From Clostridia bacterium (lineage in GTDB: Bacteria > Bacillota > Clostridia > Christensenellales > Borkfalkiaceae): a stretch of DNA of 64,000 bases. The translations under genes were made by a program, and so were the position numbers. The notes beneath the pieces were generated by a model. It saw only the letters and a list, made by a program, of their open reading frames with translations, did not search any database and was not told the DNA's origin. Each line of letters begins with the position of its first letter. Positions within the stretch are counted from its first letter, which is position 1. The stretch covers positions 62,001 through 126,000 of the forward strand of contig JAFTHW010000013.1 of NCBI GenBank assembly GCA_017457225.1. The letters are read 5' to 3'. Positions 52,124 through 60,578 of the stretch are shown here, one piece after another.

Positions 52124-53455
52124 ATGGCAGAGAACACCCAACTTCAATTTATCTGGAAGCAAATCAGCGCACAGGCGGAAAAACTCATTCAGCCTGTGTC
52201 TTATAATACTTTCATTAAGGATTTGGAGCCCATTGACATTATCGGTAAAAAAATCGTATTGAAAGCGCTCACTCCCACCGGAGCGGAGGTCGTCATTCGC
52301 AAGCACACGGACAAGCTCCGTGAGGCGATCGTGAAATGCGATCTGGGCGTGACCGATTTTAAAATCGTCGTGTCCGGTAAGGAAGAGGAGTCGTTTGAAG
52401 AAGAGGATTTTGCCGAAGCGTTTCAATCCGCGCCTATCAACAAGAGTTTTACCTTCGATTCGTTCGTTGTGGGTCCGGGCAACAAGCTTGCGTACGCGGC
52501 CGCGAAAGCGGTTGCCGATAATCCCGGCGATCAGTTCAATCCCCTCTTTATTTACGGGGAATCGGGGCTTGGAAAAACCCATATTATGCACGCGATCGCA
52601 AACCAGATCGGGAAATTATACCCCGAAAAGAGGGTGCTTTATACTACGTGTGAAAATTTCTTAAACGAGTTTATCGACTCCATTACGCAGAAAAACAGCG
52701 CGAAATTCCGTATGCGGTATCGCTACGTCGACGTACTGATGATCGACGATATTCAGTTCTTGAAAAATAAAACGCAGGTGCAGGAAGAATTCTTCCATAC
52801 CTTCAACGAGTTATCTGCGCAAAATAAGCAGATCGTACTCACTTCCGACCGTCCGCCCAAAGAAATCGCGACCCTAGAAGAACGTTTGCGAACTCGCTTT
52901 GAGGGCGGTATGATGGCGGACATTCAACCGCCCGACGCGGAAACGAAAATCGCGATCCTCAAAAGAAAAGCGCTCGATAAGAAATGCTTGATTGCCGACG
53001 ACGTTTTGGAGTTCCTTGCCAAAGACTCCGGTCACGACGTCAGAATGCTCGAGGGACGGTTGACGAAAGTTATTTTTGCGAGCAAACTTCACGAAGAGCC
53101 GATTAGTTTGAGTCTTGCGAAGCGCGCGCTCAGCGAATCGGTCAATGAATCGGAAGAGCAGGAAGACGTGACTCCCGATAAGATCATTGCGGCGGTTTGC
53201 GGTTATTTCAAACAAAAAAAGGACGACGTTTTGGGCAAGAGCAAAAAAGCAGACGTTGCGAAAGCGCGGCAGATTTGCGCGTATTTGATTTGCGATATGT
53301 TGTCCATTCCACTCGTTTCCGTCGGAAAAATCCTCGGCGGAAAAGATCATACCACGATTATGCATTCCAGAAACAAAATGGAGAAATTGTCCAAGCTCAA
53401 CGATAAGATTGCGCAGGAGATCGACGATATTCGCAATATCGTGTTGAAAAAATAA
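52124..53455 (+). CDS. dnaA: chromosomal replication initiator protein DnaA
   Basis: AAA+ initiator that binds oriC and melts DNA to start replication. The 443 residues show domain I (about 1-80), a short acidic linker (EEEESFEEEDFAEAF region), and the AAA+ domain with Walker A GESGLGKTH (145-153), MIDDIQFL as Walker B and the initiator-specific motif region. Domain IV ends with the DNA-binding signature GGKDHTTIMHS (405-415). It is on the plus strand, divergent from recF and followed 30 bp later by mnmG. No cluster of TTATCCACA boxes is seen next to it, so oriC is not established in this window. Confidence 0.96.
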   Translation: MAENTQLQFIWKQISAQAEKLIQPVSYNTFIKDLEPIDIIGKKIVLKALTPTGAEVVIRKHTDKLREAIVKCDLGVTDFKIVVSGKEEESFEEEDFAEAFQSAPINKSFTFDSFVVGPGNKLAYAAAKAVADNPGDQFNPLFIYGESGLGKTHIMHAIANQIGKLYPEKRVLYTTCENFLNEFIDSITQKNSAKFRMRYRYVDVLMIDDIQFLKNKTQVQEEFFHTFNELSAQNKQIVLTSDRPPKEIATLEERLRTRFEGGMMADIQPPDAETKIAILKRKALDKKCLIADDVLEFLAKDSGHDVRMLEGRLTKVIFASKLHEEPISLSLAKRALSESVNESEEQEDVTPDKIIAAVCGYFKQKKDDVLGKSKKADVAKARQICAYLICDMLSIPLVSVGKILGGKDHTTIMHSRNKMEKLSKLNDKIAQEIDDIRNIVLKK

Positions 53456-53485
53456 CGGCCGTTCGTTTGGGAGCTCAATGTTAGT

Positions 53486-55366
53486 ATGACTAGTTTACCC
53501 GAAACTTTTTTAGAATATCAAGCGGAAGCGGCGGTGATCGGCGCCGGTCACGCGGGTTGCGAAGCGGCTCTTGCGTTGGCTCGGACGGGGATTAAGACCG
53601 CCCTTTTAACGTTGAATTTGGATAGCATCGGGTTTATGCCCTGCAATCCCTCCATCGGCGGAACAGCTAAGGGACATCTCGTCCGTGAGATCGACGCGCT
53701 CGGCGGAGAAATGGGACTCGTTGCCGATAAGACCGCTTTGCAAATCCGTATGCTCAACGTCGGGAAAGGCGCTGCCGTGCAGAGCTTGCGCGCGCAATCG
53801 GATAAAAACGCCTATCACCGCGAAATGAAAAAAACGCTGGAAAATACCGAAAATTTGCGGATTATGCAAGCGGAAGCTTCGGAAATTCTTGTGGAGAACG
53901 GGAAATGCGCGGGCGTTAGAACGACGCACGGGGGCGTGATCGAATGTAAAGCCGTGATCCTTTGTACGGGCGTGTATCTCAACAGCGAAACGATTACCGG
54001 CTCGCTCGTGTGTCCGTCCGGACCGAACGGGTTCGCAAGAGCGACTTATTTGACCGAAAATTTGCAAAAGCTCGGATTCCGTATCCGTCGGTTTAAAACG
54101 GGGACGCCCGCTAGATTGGACGGACGGACGATCGATTATTCTAAATGCGAGATTCAAAACGGCGATACGGATATTTATCCGTTTTCGTTTATGCACGATA
54201 CGCCGCCGGAGAATAAACTCCCCTGTTATCTCACGTACACCAATCTTACTACGCACGAGATTATTTTGAAAAATCTCGACCGATCTCCCCTTTATAACGG
54301 CGTGATTCAATCGACAGGACCGAGATATTGTCCGTCCATCGAAACCAAAGTCGTACGTTTTAAAGACAAAGAACGGCATCAAATTTTCCTCGAACCCGAG
54401 GGGGCGGATACTTTGGAAGTGTACGCGCAGGGCTTGTCGACGTCTATGCCTCACGATACGCAACGGGAAATGTATTCGTCCGTAGCTGGCTTGGAACACG
54501 CCGATATCGTGCGCTACGGCTATGCTATCGAATACGATTGCATTGATACGCTCGACGTTTTGCCCACCCTCGAATTCAAAAAAATCGAGGGAATCTACAC
54601 CGCGGGACAAATCAACGGAACTTCCGGTTACGAAGAGGCTGCGGCGCAGGGCTTGATGGCGGGGCTCAACGCTTCTTTGAAGCTTCGGGGACTCCCCCCG
54701 TTTACCCTCCGTAGGGACGAAGCGTATATCGGCGTACTCATCGACGACCTTGTGACCAAAGGCACGGACGAGCCGTACCGTATGATGACTTCTCGCGCCG
54801 AACACCGCATTTGCCTGCGACAGGACAACGCCGATTTCCGTTTGACTCAAAAGGGTTACGAGATCGGACTCGTCAAACAGGATCGCTACGAGCGTTACCT
54901 TGCGCGCAAGGAAAAATACGAGCGGTTGTTGGATTCGTTGCAGACACGGGTAGGGCAAAAGCAATCGGCTGTCTTTTTGGAAAAGTACGGGTACGACGCG
55001 CCCAGCGGTAGCGTTTCTTACGCGGATATGCTCAAACGCTCCGTGCCGTTAAAAGATATTATCGAATATTTCGACGTGTTTAAAGATTTTCCCAAAGACG
55101 TACGGGAAACGGCGGAAATCACCGTGAAATACGAGGGATATCTCAAGCAGGGGTTGGAATTGATCGAACGCGCGAAACGCTTGGAAAATAAGCTGTTGCC
55201 GCCTAACGTGGATTATTATTCCATCGCGGGGCTGCGTTTGGAGGCGCAGGAAAAATTGGATCGCGTGCGACCATTTAACCTTGGACAGGCGGGCAGAATT
55301 TCGGGGGTCAACCCTGCCGACGTATCCGTTTTGATGGTGTGGCTCGCCACCCAAAGCGGATTGTAA
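53486..55366 (+). CDS. mnmG: tRNA uridine-5-carboxymethylaminomethyl modification enzyme MnmG
   Basis: FAD- and NADH-dependent partner of MnmE in making the cmnm5 group on wobble uridine 34 of some tRNAs. The 626 residues begin with the dinucleotide-binding motif GAGHAGCEAA (19-28), followed by the conserved MPCNPSIGGTAKGHLVREIDALGG segment, GTPARLDGRTID and, later, AGQINGTSGYEEAAAQGL. The C-terminal helical domain ends NPADVSVLMVWL. Length is typical. mnmG is often near the origin with mnmE and rnpA; here it follows dnaA directly. A strong terminator follows. Confidence 0.96.
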   Translation: MTSLPETFLEYQAEAAVIGAGHAGCEAALALARTGIKTALLTLNLDSIGFMPCNPSIGGTAKGHLVREIDALGGEMGLVADKTALQIRMLNVGKGAAVQSLRAQSDKNAYHREMKKTLENTENLRIMQAEASEILVENGKCAGVRTTHGGVIECKAVILCTGVYLNSETITGSLVCPSGPNGFARATYLTENLQKLGFRIRRFKTGTPARLDGRTIDYSKCEIQNGDTDIYPFSFMHDTPPENKLPCYLTYTNLTTHEIILKNLDRSPLYNGVIQSTGPRYCPSIETKVVRFKDKERHQIFLEPEGADTLEVYAQGLSTSMPHDTQREMYSSVAGLEHADIVRYGYAIEYDCIDTLDVLPTLEFKKIEGIYTAGQINGTSGYEEAAAQGLMAGLNASLKLRGLPPFTLRRDEAYIGVLIDDLVTKGTDEPYRMMTSRAEHRICLRQDNADFRLTQKGYEIGLVKQDRYERYLARKEKYERLLDSLQTRVGQKQSAVFLEKYGYDAPSGSVSYADMLKRSVPLKDIIEYFDVFKDFPKDVRETAEITVKYEGYLKQGLELIERAKRLENKLLPPNVDYYSIAGLRLEAQEKLDRVRPFNLGQAGRISGVNPADVSVLMVWLATQSGL

Positions 55367-55382
55367 ACTATAATAAACGCAT

Positions 55383-55419
55383 ACCTGCCCTGTGGATTTC
55401 CACAGGGCAGGTCTTTTTT
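55383..55419 (+). terminator. terminator of mnmG
   Basis: A 14-bp perfect stem, ACCTGCCCTGTGGA (55383-55396) with its complement (55399-55412) and a 2-nt loop, then CTTTTTT. It is the strongest intrinsic terminator in the window. It may also serve the convergent glycosyltransferase, though the minus-strand T tract is weaker. Confidence 0.93.
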
Positions 55420-55428
55420 CGTTATTTT

Positions 55429-56373
55429 TTATTTGCGGACTACGTCCTTTTTATTCGTTTCACCGACGATATAAATGGGTCGTTTTTTGGTTTCTTTATA
55501 GACTTTGGAAACGTATTGTCCCATCATACCCAGACAAAAGAGCTGTACACCGCCGACGAACAGTATGATACAAACAAGCGACGGCCAACCGGCAACTGCG
55601 TTCCCCCAAATCAACGCGCGGATAAAGATGACGAGCATCGTGATCATCGCGATAAACGTAAACAAAATACCGCCGACGGACGCCATCTTCAACGGCGCGT
55701 CCGAGAAATTCACGATTCCGTCGATGGAATATTTGAACAGCTTCCAAAAACTCCATTTCGTCTGTCCCGCTACGCGTTCTACGTTTTCGTAAGGCAACCA
55801 ATACGTACGAAAACCGATCCAACCGAAAATCCCTTTCGAAAAACGGTTGACTTCGCCCATCGAAACGATCGCGTCTACCATTTCCCGCTTCATCAAACGG
55901 AAATCGCGCGCGCCGTCCACGACGTCTACGTCCGAAACTTTATTCATCAATTTATAGAACATTCTCGCAAACCAAGAGCGGATCTTCGGCTCGCCTTTTC
56001 TCGTTACGCGGCGAGTCGCTACGCTGTCGTATTCGCCCGTGCTGAGAATTTCAAGCATCTTGGGAAGGAGCGTAGGCGGATCTTGCATATCCGCGTCCAT
56101 AACCGCTACGTAATCCCCCGTAGCGTTGCAAAAGCCTGCGTACATTGCCGATTCTTTCCCAAAATTGCGGGAAAAGGAAATGTACTGTACACGCTCGTCT
56201 TCCGCCGCCATTTCTTTTAAAATGGGCAGCGTCTTGTCTTTCGAGCCGTCGTCGACAAACAGCATTTCAAATTCGTATTCTTCCATAGAAGCAGTCACTC
56301 GCTTCAACTCCTCATATAAAGGGGGAAGAGATTCTTCCTCGTTATAACAGGGAATGATCAGAGATATTTTCAT
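55429..56373 (-). CDS. GT2 polyprenol glycosyltransferase (GtrB/DPMS-like)
   Basis: 314-residue membrane enzyme predicted to transfer a sugar from UDP-sugar to a polyprenyl phosphate. The GT-A domain starts SLIIPCYNEEESLPPLYEEL, with the acidic LFVDDGSKDKTLPIL and DADMQDPP (the DxD/QDPP region of GtrB and dolichol-phosphate mannose synthases). Two C-terminal hydrophobic helices (about 233-257 and 267-291) anchor it. The family makes lipid-linked sugars for modifying teichoic acids, polysaccharides or glycoproteins. The gene has its own consensus promoter and is convergent with mnmG. Sugar identity is unknown. Confidence 0.87.
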   Translation of the reverse strand: MKISLIIPCYNEEESLPPLYEELKRVTASMEEYEFEMLFVDDGSKDKTLPILKEMAAEDERVQYISFSRNFGKESAMYAGFCNATGDYVAVMDADMQDPPTLLPKMLEILSTGEYDSVATRRVTRKGEPKIRSWFARMFYKLMNKVSDVDVVDGARDFRLMKREMVDAIVSMGEVNRFSKGIFGWIGFRTYWLPYENVERVAGQTKWSFWKLFKYSIDGIVNFSDAPLKMASVGGILFTFIAMITMLVIFIRALIWGNAVAGWPSLVCIILFVGGVQLFCLGMMGQYVSKVYKETKKRPIYIVGETNKKDVVRK

Positions 56374-56406
56374 CTCTCTTTCTCCTAAGTTTTATTTTCT
56401 AACTTT

Positions 56407-56435
56407 ATTATACAACAGGATTGGCGCTTTGTCAA
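56407..56435 (-). promoter_or_regulatory. promoter of the GtrB-like glycosyltransferase
   Basis: Minus-strand perfect TTGACA (56430-56435), 17-bp spacer and perfect TATAAT (56407-56412), 33 bp before the start codon, with a TAGGAG-type ribosome site. Confidence 0.8.
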
Positions 56436-56452
56436 GGTCTATTTTAAAATTT

Positions 56453-56477
56453 ATCCCGTCGCAAACCGCGACGGGAT
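56453..56477 (-). terminator. terminator of the PlsC/zinc-ribbon gene
   Basis: A 10-bp perfect stem, ATCCCGTCGC (56453-56462) with GCGACGGGAT (56468-56477), followed on the minus strand by AAATTTTAAA. It is about 18 nt past the stop codon, just upstream of the next gene's promoter. Confidence 0.65.
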
Positions 56478-56494
56478 CTTTGCATAACTTTTCC

Positions 56495-57766
56495 TTATTT
56501 TTCTTTAAGCACGCCTTTCAACCGCTTATAGATCTCCTCCGTCGCAAACCGAGCTTTGGTCACAACGTCTTTTTTTGTCGGGAAGCAGTAGTACAGCCTC
56601 TTCTTGTCCCCTACGCAAATGGTGTCCCCCATCTCGTACCACGCATAGTCTGCATTCAAGCCGTACGAAGCGAGCGGAGAGTGTTCATAGCGAATCTTTT
56701 TATCCTCGCTTTCGAGCGTGAATCCGTCCTTGGTATGCACCAATTTGCCTTTTCCGATCGTATAGAGCGCCTTATAATCGGCAATCACGGCAACGTCTAC
56801 GTCGAGTTCCATTTTATACGAATCGTCTTCGAGCTCCTTAATCACGCACTCCCTTTGCCATTCGTACCAATCGGGGATATGAGAAAATTCCGTTTCTCCC
56901 TCCGTCGCTTGTAAGCTGCCGTACTCGTCCATTACGTATTCCTTGCCGCAACTTTGGCATTTCAACGTCACGCCCTCGCCGAGCATTTTGCCTTCGACTC
57001 TGCAGTGGGGGCAACGGTAAAGGACTCTGTTCAATCCCTCCGCGCGGTCGGGCGCGTCAACGACAATCCGCTTTTCAAACTGTGTTTTGAAATTGTCGAA
57101 CGAGAAGGTTTTTTCTAAAATTCCATCCAACTCTTCTACCGATTTTTCCGCAATCTCCTCTCGTGTGAGCAAGCAATTCACGCGCGCGGAAACTTTGACT
57201 TTCCTAAGCTTTAAATTGTTATAGAGGGGTTGGCGTAAAAACGCTCCTTCCGTGATCACGCTAATTACGGGTACGTCCAGCTTCTTCAAAAGCGAGCCCA
57301 AGCCCGAGGGCAACGTCGTCGTACGCCCGTCGAACGAATATCCTGCCTCCGGGAACATCAAGACGCTGACTTTCTTTTCTTTCACCGCTTGCAACATATT
57401 CTTCAAAAGGCTGACGTCGGCGGTGAATTTCCGAGTGGGAATACAGCCGATCTTCCGCATTAGCCATTCTTTCCCCACCAGCGCGTCCGTCGTGGAAACG
57501 ATATAGTAGGGCTTGGGATATAAAATCTTCGAGGCAATCTTCAAGTCAATGAAGCTGGAATGATTCATTAAAACCAGATACGGACCTTTTCCCGCTTGCT
57601 CCATCCGCTCTTTCGTATACGTGAATTTCGTTGCGATCAAGTCCGGTATGGAAAAAATGCGTACGAGCGTTTGGAATAAGAAGCTCGGTTTTTTCAATGG
57701 ACGTTTCTTTGGCTCTTGTAACGATAAGACGTACTCCGTCGATACGTTCCGCGTTTTGATTTTCAA
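56495..57766 (-). CDS. PlsC-type acyltransferase fused to a zinc-ribbon domain
   Basis: 423-residue protein. The N-terminal half is a PlsC/LPLAT acyltransferase with catalytic NHSSFID (H69, D74) and the substrate-binding FPEAG (138-142), so it probably acylates a glycerophosphate-type acceptor at the membrane; no transmembrane helix is obvious. Residues 252-273 form a zinc-ribbon motif, CPHC and CQSC separated by 14 residues. About 150 C-terminal residues follow, rich in beta-type sequence (DGFTLESEDKKIRYEHSPLASYG) with no recognised domain. The usual PlsC length is about 240, so the C-terminal half is an addition. It is monocistronic, with a consensus promoter and a terminator. Confidence 0.82.
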   Translation of the reverse strand: MKIKTRNVSTEYVLSLQEPKKRPLKKPSFLFQTLVRIFSIPDLIATKFTYTKERMEQAGKGPYLVLMNHSSFIDLKIASKILYPKPYYIVSTTDALVGKEWLMRKIGCIPTRKFTADVSLLKNMLQAVKEKKVSVLMFPEAGYSFDGRTTTLPSGLGSLLKKLDVPVISVITEGAFLRQPLYNNLKLRKVKVSARVNCLLTREEIAEKSVEELDGILEKTFSFDNFKTQFEKRIVVDAPDRAEGLNRVLYRCPHCRVEGKMLGEGVTLKCQSCGKEYVMDEYGSLQATEGETEFSHIPDWYEWQRECVIKELEDDSYKMELDVDVAVIADYKALYTIGKGKLVHTKDGFTLESEDKKIRYEHSPLASYGLNADYAWYEMGDTICVGDKKRLYYCFPTKKDVVTKARFATEEIYKRLKGVLKEK

Positions 57767-57798
57767 ATAATTTCTCCCTTTTCCTTTTTTACCTACCT

Positions 57799-57827
57799 AT
57801 TATACTATATTCTCCGCAAAATGTCAA
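57799..57827 (-). promoter_or_regulatory. promoter of the PlsC/zinc-ribbon gene
   Basis: Minus-strand perfect TTGACA (57822-57827), 17-bp spacer and perfect TATAAT (57799-57804), 32 bp before the start codon. Confidence 0.8.
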
Positions 57828-57837
57828 GTTTTCTAAC

Positions 57838-57878
57838 AAAAAACGCGCCGCCGCTCCTTTTTTAGAGCCGCAACGCGC
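57838..57878 (-). terminator. terminator of pnp
   Basis: An imperfect GC-rich stem (outer CGCG pairs, inner GCTC/GAGC) around an A-rich loop, followed on the minus strand by TTTTTTG. It lies about 33 nt after the pnp stop codon, adjacent to the next gene's promoter. Confidence 0.6.
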
Positions 57879-57911
57879 TTTGGTTTTCTTTTGGGAATAA
57901 ACTAAAAACGT

Positions 57912-60014
57912 TTAGTCCATTTTTTCAAGCAACTTGAGATCGATACCCTTTTCGCCGATCTTGATGATTTCTACCTTGACTTTGTCGCCGATGTTGAGTA
58001 CGTCTTCTACCTGGTTAACTCTCTGTTCGGAAAGTTTGGAGATGTGTACCATACCGTCTTTGCCAGGAGCGAACTCTACGAACGCGCCGACTTTGGAAAG
58101 GATACGAACGACTACGCCTACGAACATATCGCCGACTTCGGGGTCGTGCGCGATGGATTCTACGATCGCTTTCGCGCGTTCCGCGTTCGCTACGTCGCCG
58201 TAGCAAGCGATGCATACCGTACCGTCTTCTTCGATGTCAATCTTCGTGCCCGTCTGCTCGATGATCTTGTTGATGACTTTACCCTGTTTGCCGACAACGT
58301 CGCCGATCTTTTCGGGGTTAATCTTGAACGTGATGATCTTCGGAGCGTATACGGAAAGCTGAGGTTCAACTTCGGGAATACATTCGAGCATCTTGCCGAG
58401 AATGTGCTTTCTTGCGTCCTGCGCCTGCGCGATCGCGTCGAGCATAATCTCTTCCGAAATGCCTTTGATCTTGATATCCATTTGGATTGCCGTGATGCCT
58501 TTTTCCGTACCTGCTACCTTGAAGTCCATATCGCCGAGGAAGTCTTCCAAGCCCTGAATGTCCGTCATAATCACGTACTTGCCCGTTTCGGGATCTTTGA
58601 TAAGACCCATCGCGCAACCAGCTACGGGCGCTTTAATGGGAACGCCGGCATCCATCAACGCCATCGTAGAGCCGCAAACGGACGCCATCGAGGACGAGCC
58701 GTTGGAGGACAGAATGTCGGACACCACGCGGATTGCGTACGGGAACTGGTCGGGAGCGGGAATAACGGGAACGAGCGCGCGTTCTGCCAACGCGCCGTGG
58801 CCGATTTCTCTTCTGCCCGGGCTTCTCAACGCTTTCGCTTCACCCGTACAGTAGCCGGGGAAGTTGTACTGGTGCATATATCTCTTTTCTTCTTCTTCGT
58901 CAAGACCTTCCATACGCTGCGCTTCGCCGAGCATACCGAGCGTACAGGTCGTCAAAGCCTGCGTTTGACCTCTCGTGAAGATCGCCGAGCCATGTACGCG
59001 GGGAAGCAAGCCGTGCTCACACCAGATAGGACGTACTTCCTTGAGCGTTCTGCCGTCGGGACGGATACCTTTGTCGAAAATCTTCGCGCGGACGATGCCT
59101 TTTACAATATAGTAAATGGAGTCTTTCACTTCGCGCATTTGATCGGGATAGATCGAGCTGAAATGTTCGATGATTTCCGCTTCCGCCGCCGCTTGTTTTG
59201 CCTGACGTTCTTGTCTGTCAAACGTATCGAGCGCTGCGTAGAGTTTGTCGTATGCGTACGCTTTGACTGCTGCATCCAAATCTTCGGGAATGTGGTAAAG
59301 CTCCATTTCCTTTTTGGGTTTGCCTGCTGCGGGAACGATTTCTTCTTCAATCCACGCGCAGATCTTTTTGATCTCTTCGTGACCGTACATGATCGCGCCG
59401 ACCATTTCTGCATCCGTTACTTCGTTCGCGCCTGCTTCGATCATAAGGATCGCGTCTTTCGTACCTGCGAGATTTAAATGAATCGCGCTCTTCGCTCTTT
59501 CCTCTACGTTGGGGTTGACGAGATATTTTCCGTCTACCATACCCACAACGAGCGAACCCGTAGGGCCTGCCCAAGGAATATCCGAAATGGAAAGGGCAAT
59601 GGACGAGCCGATCATCGCAAGAGGCTCGGGGGAGATATCGGGATCAACCGAAAGCGCCGTTGCCGTAACGACTACGTCGTTGAAAATTCCTTTCGGGAAC
59701 AACGGACGAATGGGTCTGTCGATCAAACGGCTGGTCAGGATCGCTTTGTCCGACGCTCTGCCTTCTCTTTTCTTGAAGCCGCCGGGGATCTTACCTACGG
59801 CGAACATTTTTTCTTCGTAGTCTACGGACAGGGGGAAGAAGTCCATTCCCTCTCTCGCCGTTTCCGACATACATACGGATACGTGTACCGCCGTTTCCCC
59901 ACAGCGGACAAGACACGCGCCGTTCGCTTGCTCTGCATATTTACCGATCTCGACGATCAGTTCTTTCCCTGCGTAATTTGTTTTGAATACTTTACTGTTG
60001 TTTAAATCCGGCAT
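57912..60014 (-). CDS. pnp: polyribonucleotide nucleotidyltransferase
   Basis: 3'-5' phosphorolytic exoribonuclease (trimeric PNPase) for mRNA turnover. The 700 residues comprise two RNase PH-like domains (about 10-230 and 310-540; the second with FPYAIRVVSDILSSNGSSSMASVCG and DIQGLEDFLGDMDFKVAGT), a KH domain (about 555-610, KIGDVVGKQGKVINKIIEQTG) and an S1 domain (about 622-690, EVGDMFVGVVVRILSKVGAFVEFAPGKDGMVHISKLS). Length and order are standard. It lies downstream of rpsO on the same strand, but a terminator-like hairpin separates them. The leader contains alternative hairpins that could serve autogenous control, as known for PNPase in other bacteria. Confidence 0.97.
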   Translation of the reverse strand: MPDLNNSKVFKTNYAGKELIVEIGKYAEQANGACLVRCGETAVHVSVCMSETAREGMDFFPLSVDYEEKMFAVGKIPGGFKKREGRASDKAILTSRLIDRPIRPLFPKGIFNDVVVTATALSVDPDISPEPLAMIGSSIALSISDIPWAGPTGSLVVGMVDGKYLVNPNVEERAKSAIHLNLAGTKDAILMIEAGANEVTDAEMVGAIMYGHEEIKKICAWIEEEIVPAAGKPKKEMELYHIPEDLDAAVKAYAYDKLYAALDTFDRQERQAKQAAAEAEIIEHFSSIYPDQMREVKDSIYYIVKGIVRAKIFDKGIRPDGRTLKEVRPIWCEHGLLPRVHGSAIFTRGQTQALTTCTLGMLGEAQRMEGLDEEEEKRYMHQYNFPGYCTGEAKALRSPGRREIGHGALAERALVPVIPAPDQFPYAIRVVSDILSSNGSSSMASVCGSTMALMDAGVPIKAPVAGCAMGLIKDPETGKYVIMTDIQGLEDFLGDMDFKVAGTEKGITAIQMDIKIKGISEEIMLDAIAQAQDARKHILGKMLECIPEVEPQLSVYAPKIITFKINPEKIGDVVGKQGKVINKIIEQTGTKIDIEEDGTVCIACYGDVANAERAKAIVESIAHDPEVGDMFVGVVVRILSKVGAFVEFAPGKDGMVHISKLSEQRVNQVEDVLNIGDKVKVEIIKIGEKGIDLKLLEKMD

Positions 60015-60054
60015 AATAATTGTTTCTCCTTGTCAATTCTTTTTTTGTTCTTGT

Positions 60055-60081
60055 CCGATTGCGTCGCCCGACTGCAATCGG
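60055..60081 (-). promoter_or_regulatory. hairpin in the pnp leader
   Basis: An 8-bp perfect stem, CCGATTGC (60055-60062) with GCAATCGG (60074-60081). An alternative pairing, CCCGA with TCGGG, is available in the same stretch, so the leader could adopt two forms. No -10/-35 is obvious nearby, so pnp may depend on readthrough from rpsO. Confidence 0.4.
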
Positions 60082-60143
60082 GATATTCGATATATCCGCG
60101 CAAAGGCTCGCCTGCCGTAGGCTTGTCCTACCCGTATATATCA

Positions 60144-60176
60144 CAAAAAAGAGCGAGTAAAAATAACCCGCCCTTT
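60144..60176 (-). terminator. rpsO terminator (possibly partial)
   Basis: An 11-bp stem including two G-U pairs, AAAGAGCGAGT (60148-60158) with ACCCGCCCTTT (60166-60176), followed on the minus strand by TTTTTTGTG. It lies 10 nt past the rpsO stop. In many bacteria rpsO and pnp are co-transcribed through a leaky hairpin here. Confidence 0.7.
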
Positions 60177-60185
60177 CATGCTTGC

Positions 60186-60440
60186 TTATTTTCTCAATCC
60201 CAATACTTCGATAATCGATCTGTATCTTTCGATATCTTTCGCTTTCAAATAGTCGAGCAAACCACGACGTTTACCTACCATCTTCAAAAGTCCGCGACGG
60301 GAGTGATTGTCCTGCTTGTGCGTCTTCAAATGCTCGTTGAGGTGGTTGATTCTCGCCGTCAACAATGCGATCTGAACTTCGGGCGAACCCGTGTCGCCTT
60401 CATGAGTTGCGTGTTTTACAATGATTTCTTGCTTTTCCAT
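60186..60440 (-). CDS. rpsO: 30S ribosomal protein S15
   Basis: Small-subunit primary rRNA-binding protein that organises the 16S central domain. The 84 residues contain the S15 core: [54 protein letters not shown], ending [13 protein letters not shown]. It is slightly shorter than the usual 88-89 residues, at the N-terminus. It has a GGAGG ribosome site and its own promoter, and lies upstream of pnp in the conserved order. The leader has a nested hairpin that may be the S15 autoregulatory element. Confidence 0.96.
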   Translation of the reverse strand: MEKQEIIVKHATHEGDTGSPEVQIALLTARINHLNEHLKTHKQDNHSRRGLLKMVGKRRGLLDYLKAKDIERYRSIIEVLGLRK

Positions 60441-60476
60441 TTCTTTTTTATCCTCCTATGGAACGTATTCGCGTAT

Positions 60477-60512
60477 CGCTAAGGGAAACGTGGAGAATCG
60501 TCTCTCCTAGCG
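60477..60512 (-). promoter_or_regulatory. nested hairpin in the rpsO leader (candidate S15 autoregulatory site)
   Basis: An outer CGCTA/TAGCG stem (60477-60481 with 60508-60512) encloses GGAGA/TCTCC (60492-60496 with 60503-60507). It lies between promoter and start codon. S15 is known to bind leader structures of its own mRNA in several bacterial groups; the structural match has not been tested here. Confidence 0.35.
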
Positions 60513-60524
60513 ACCGTTATTACT

Positions 60525-60553
60525 ATTCTAACACATTCTTTTAAGAATGTAAA
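60525..60553 (-). promoter_or_regulatory. rpsO promoter
   Basis: Minus-strand TTTACA (60548-60553), 17-bp spacer and TAGAAT (60525-60530), 85 bp before the rpsO start codon. Confidence 0.65.
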
Positions 60554-60578
60554 TTAAAAATCACTCGTTTTTTGCGAT

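Noticed and set aside
55383..55412. DnaA-box-like TGTGGATTT near dnaA
   Set aside because: It is part of the perfect stem of the mnmG terminator and differs from the consensus at two positions.
58044..59477. Plus-strand 477-codon frame opposite pnp, and similar ones opposite the Ig-like protein (15413-16852)
   Set aside because: Antisense of well-supported genes, with no ribosome site and no recognisable domain.
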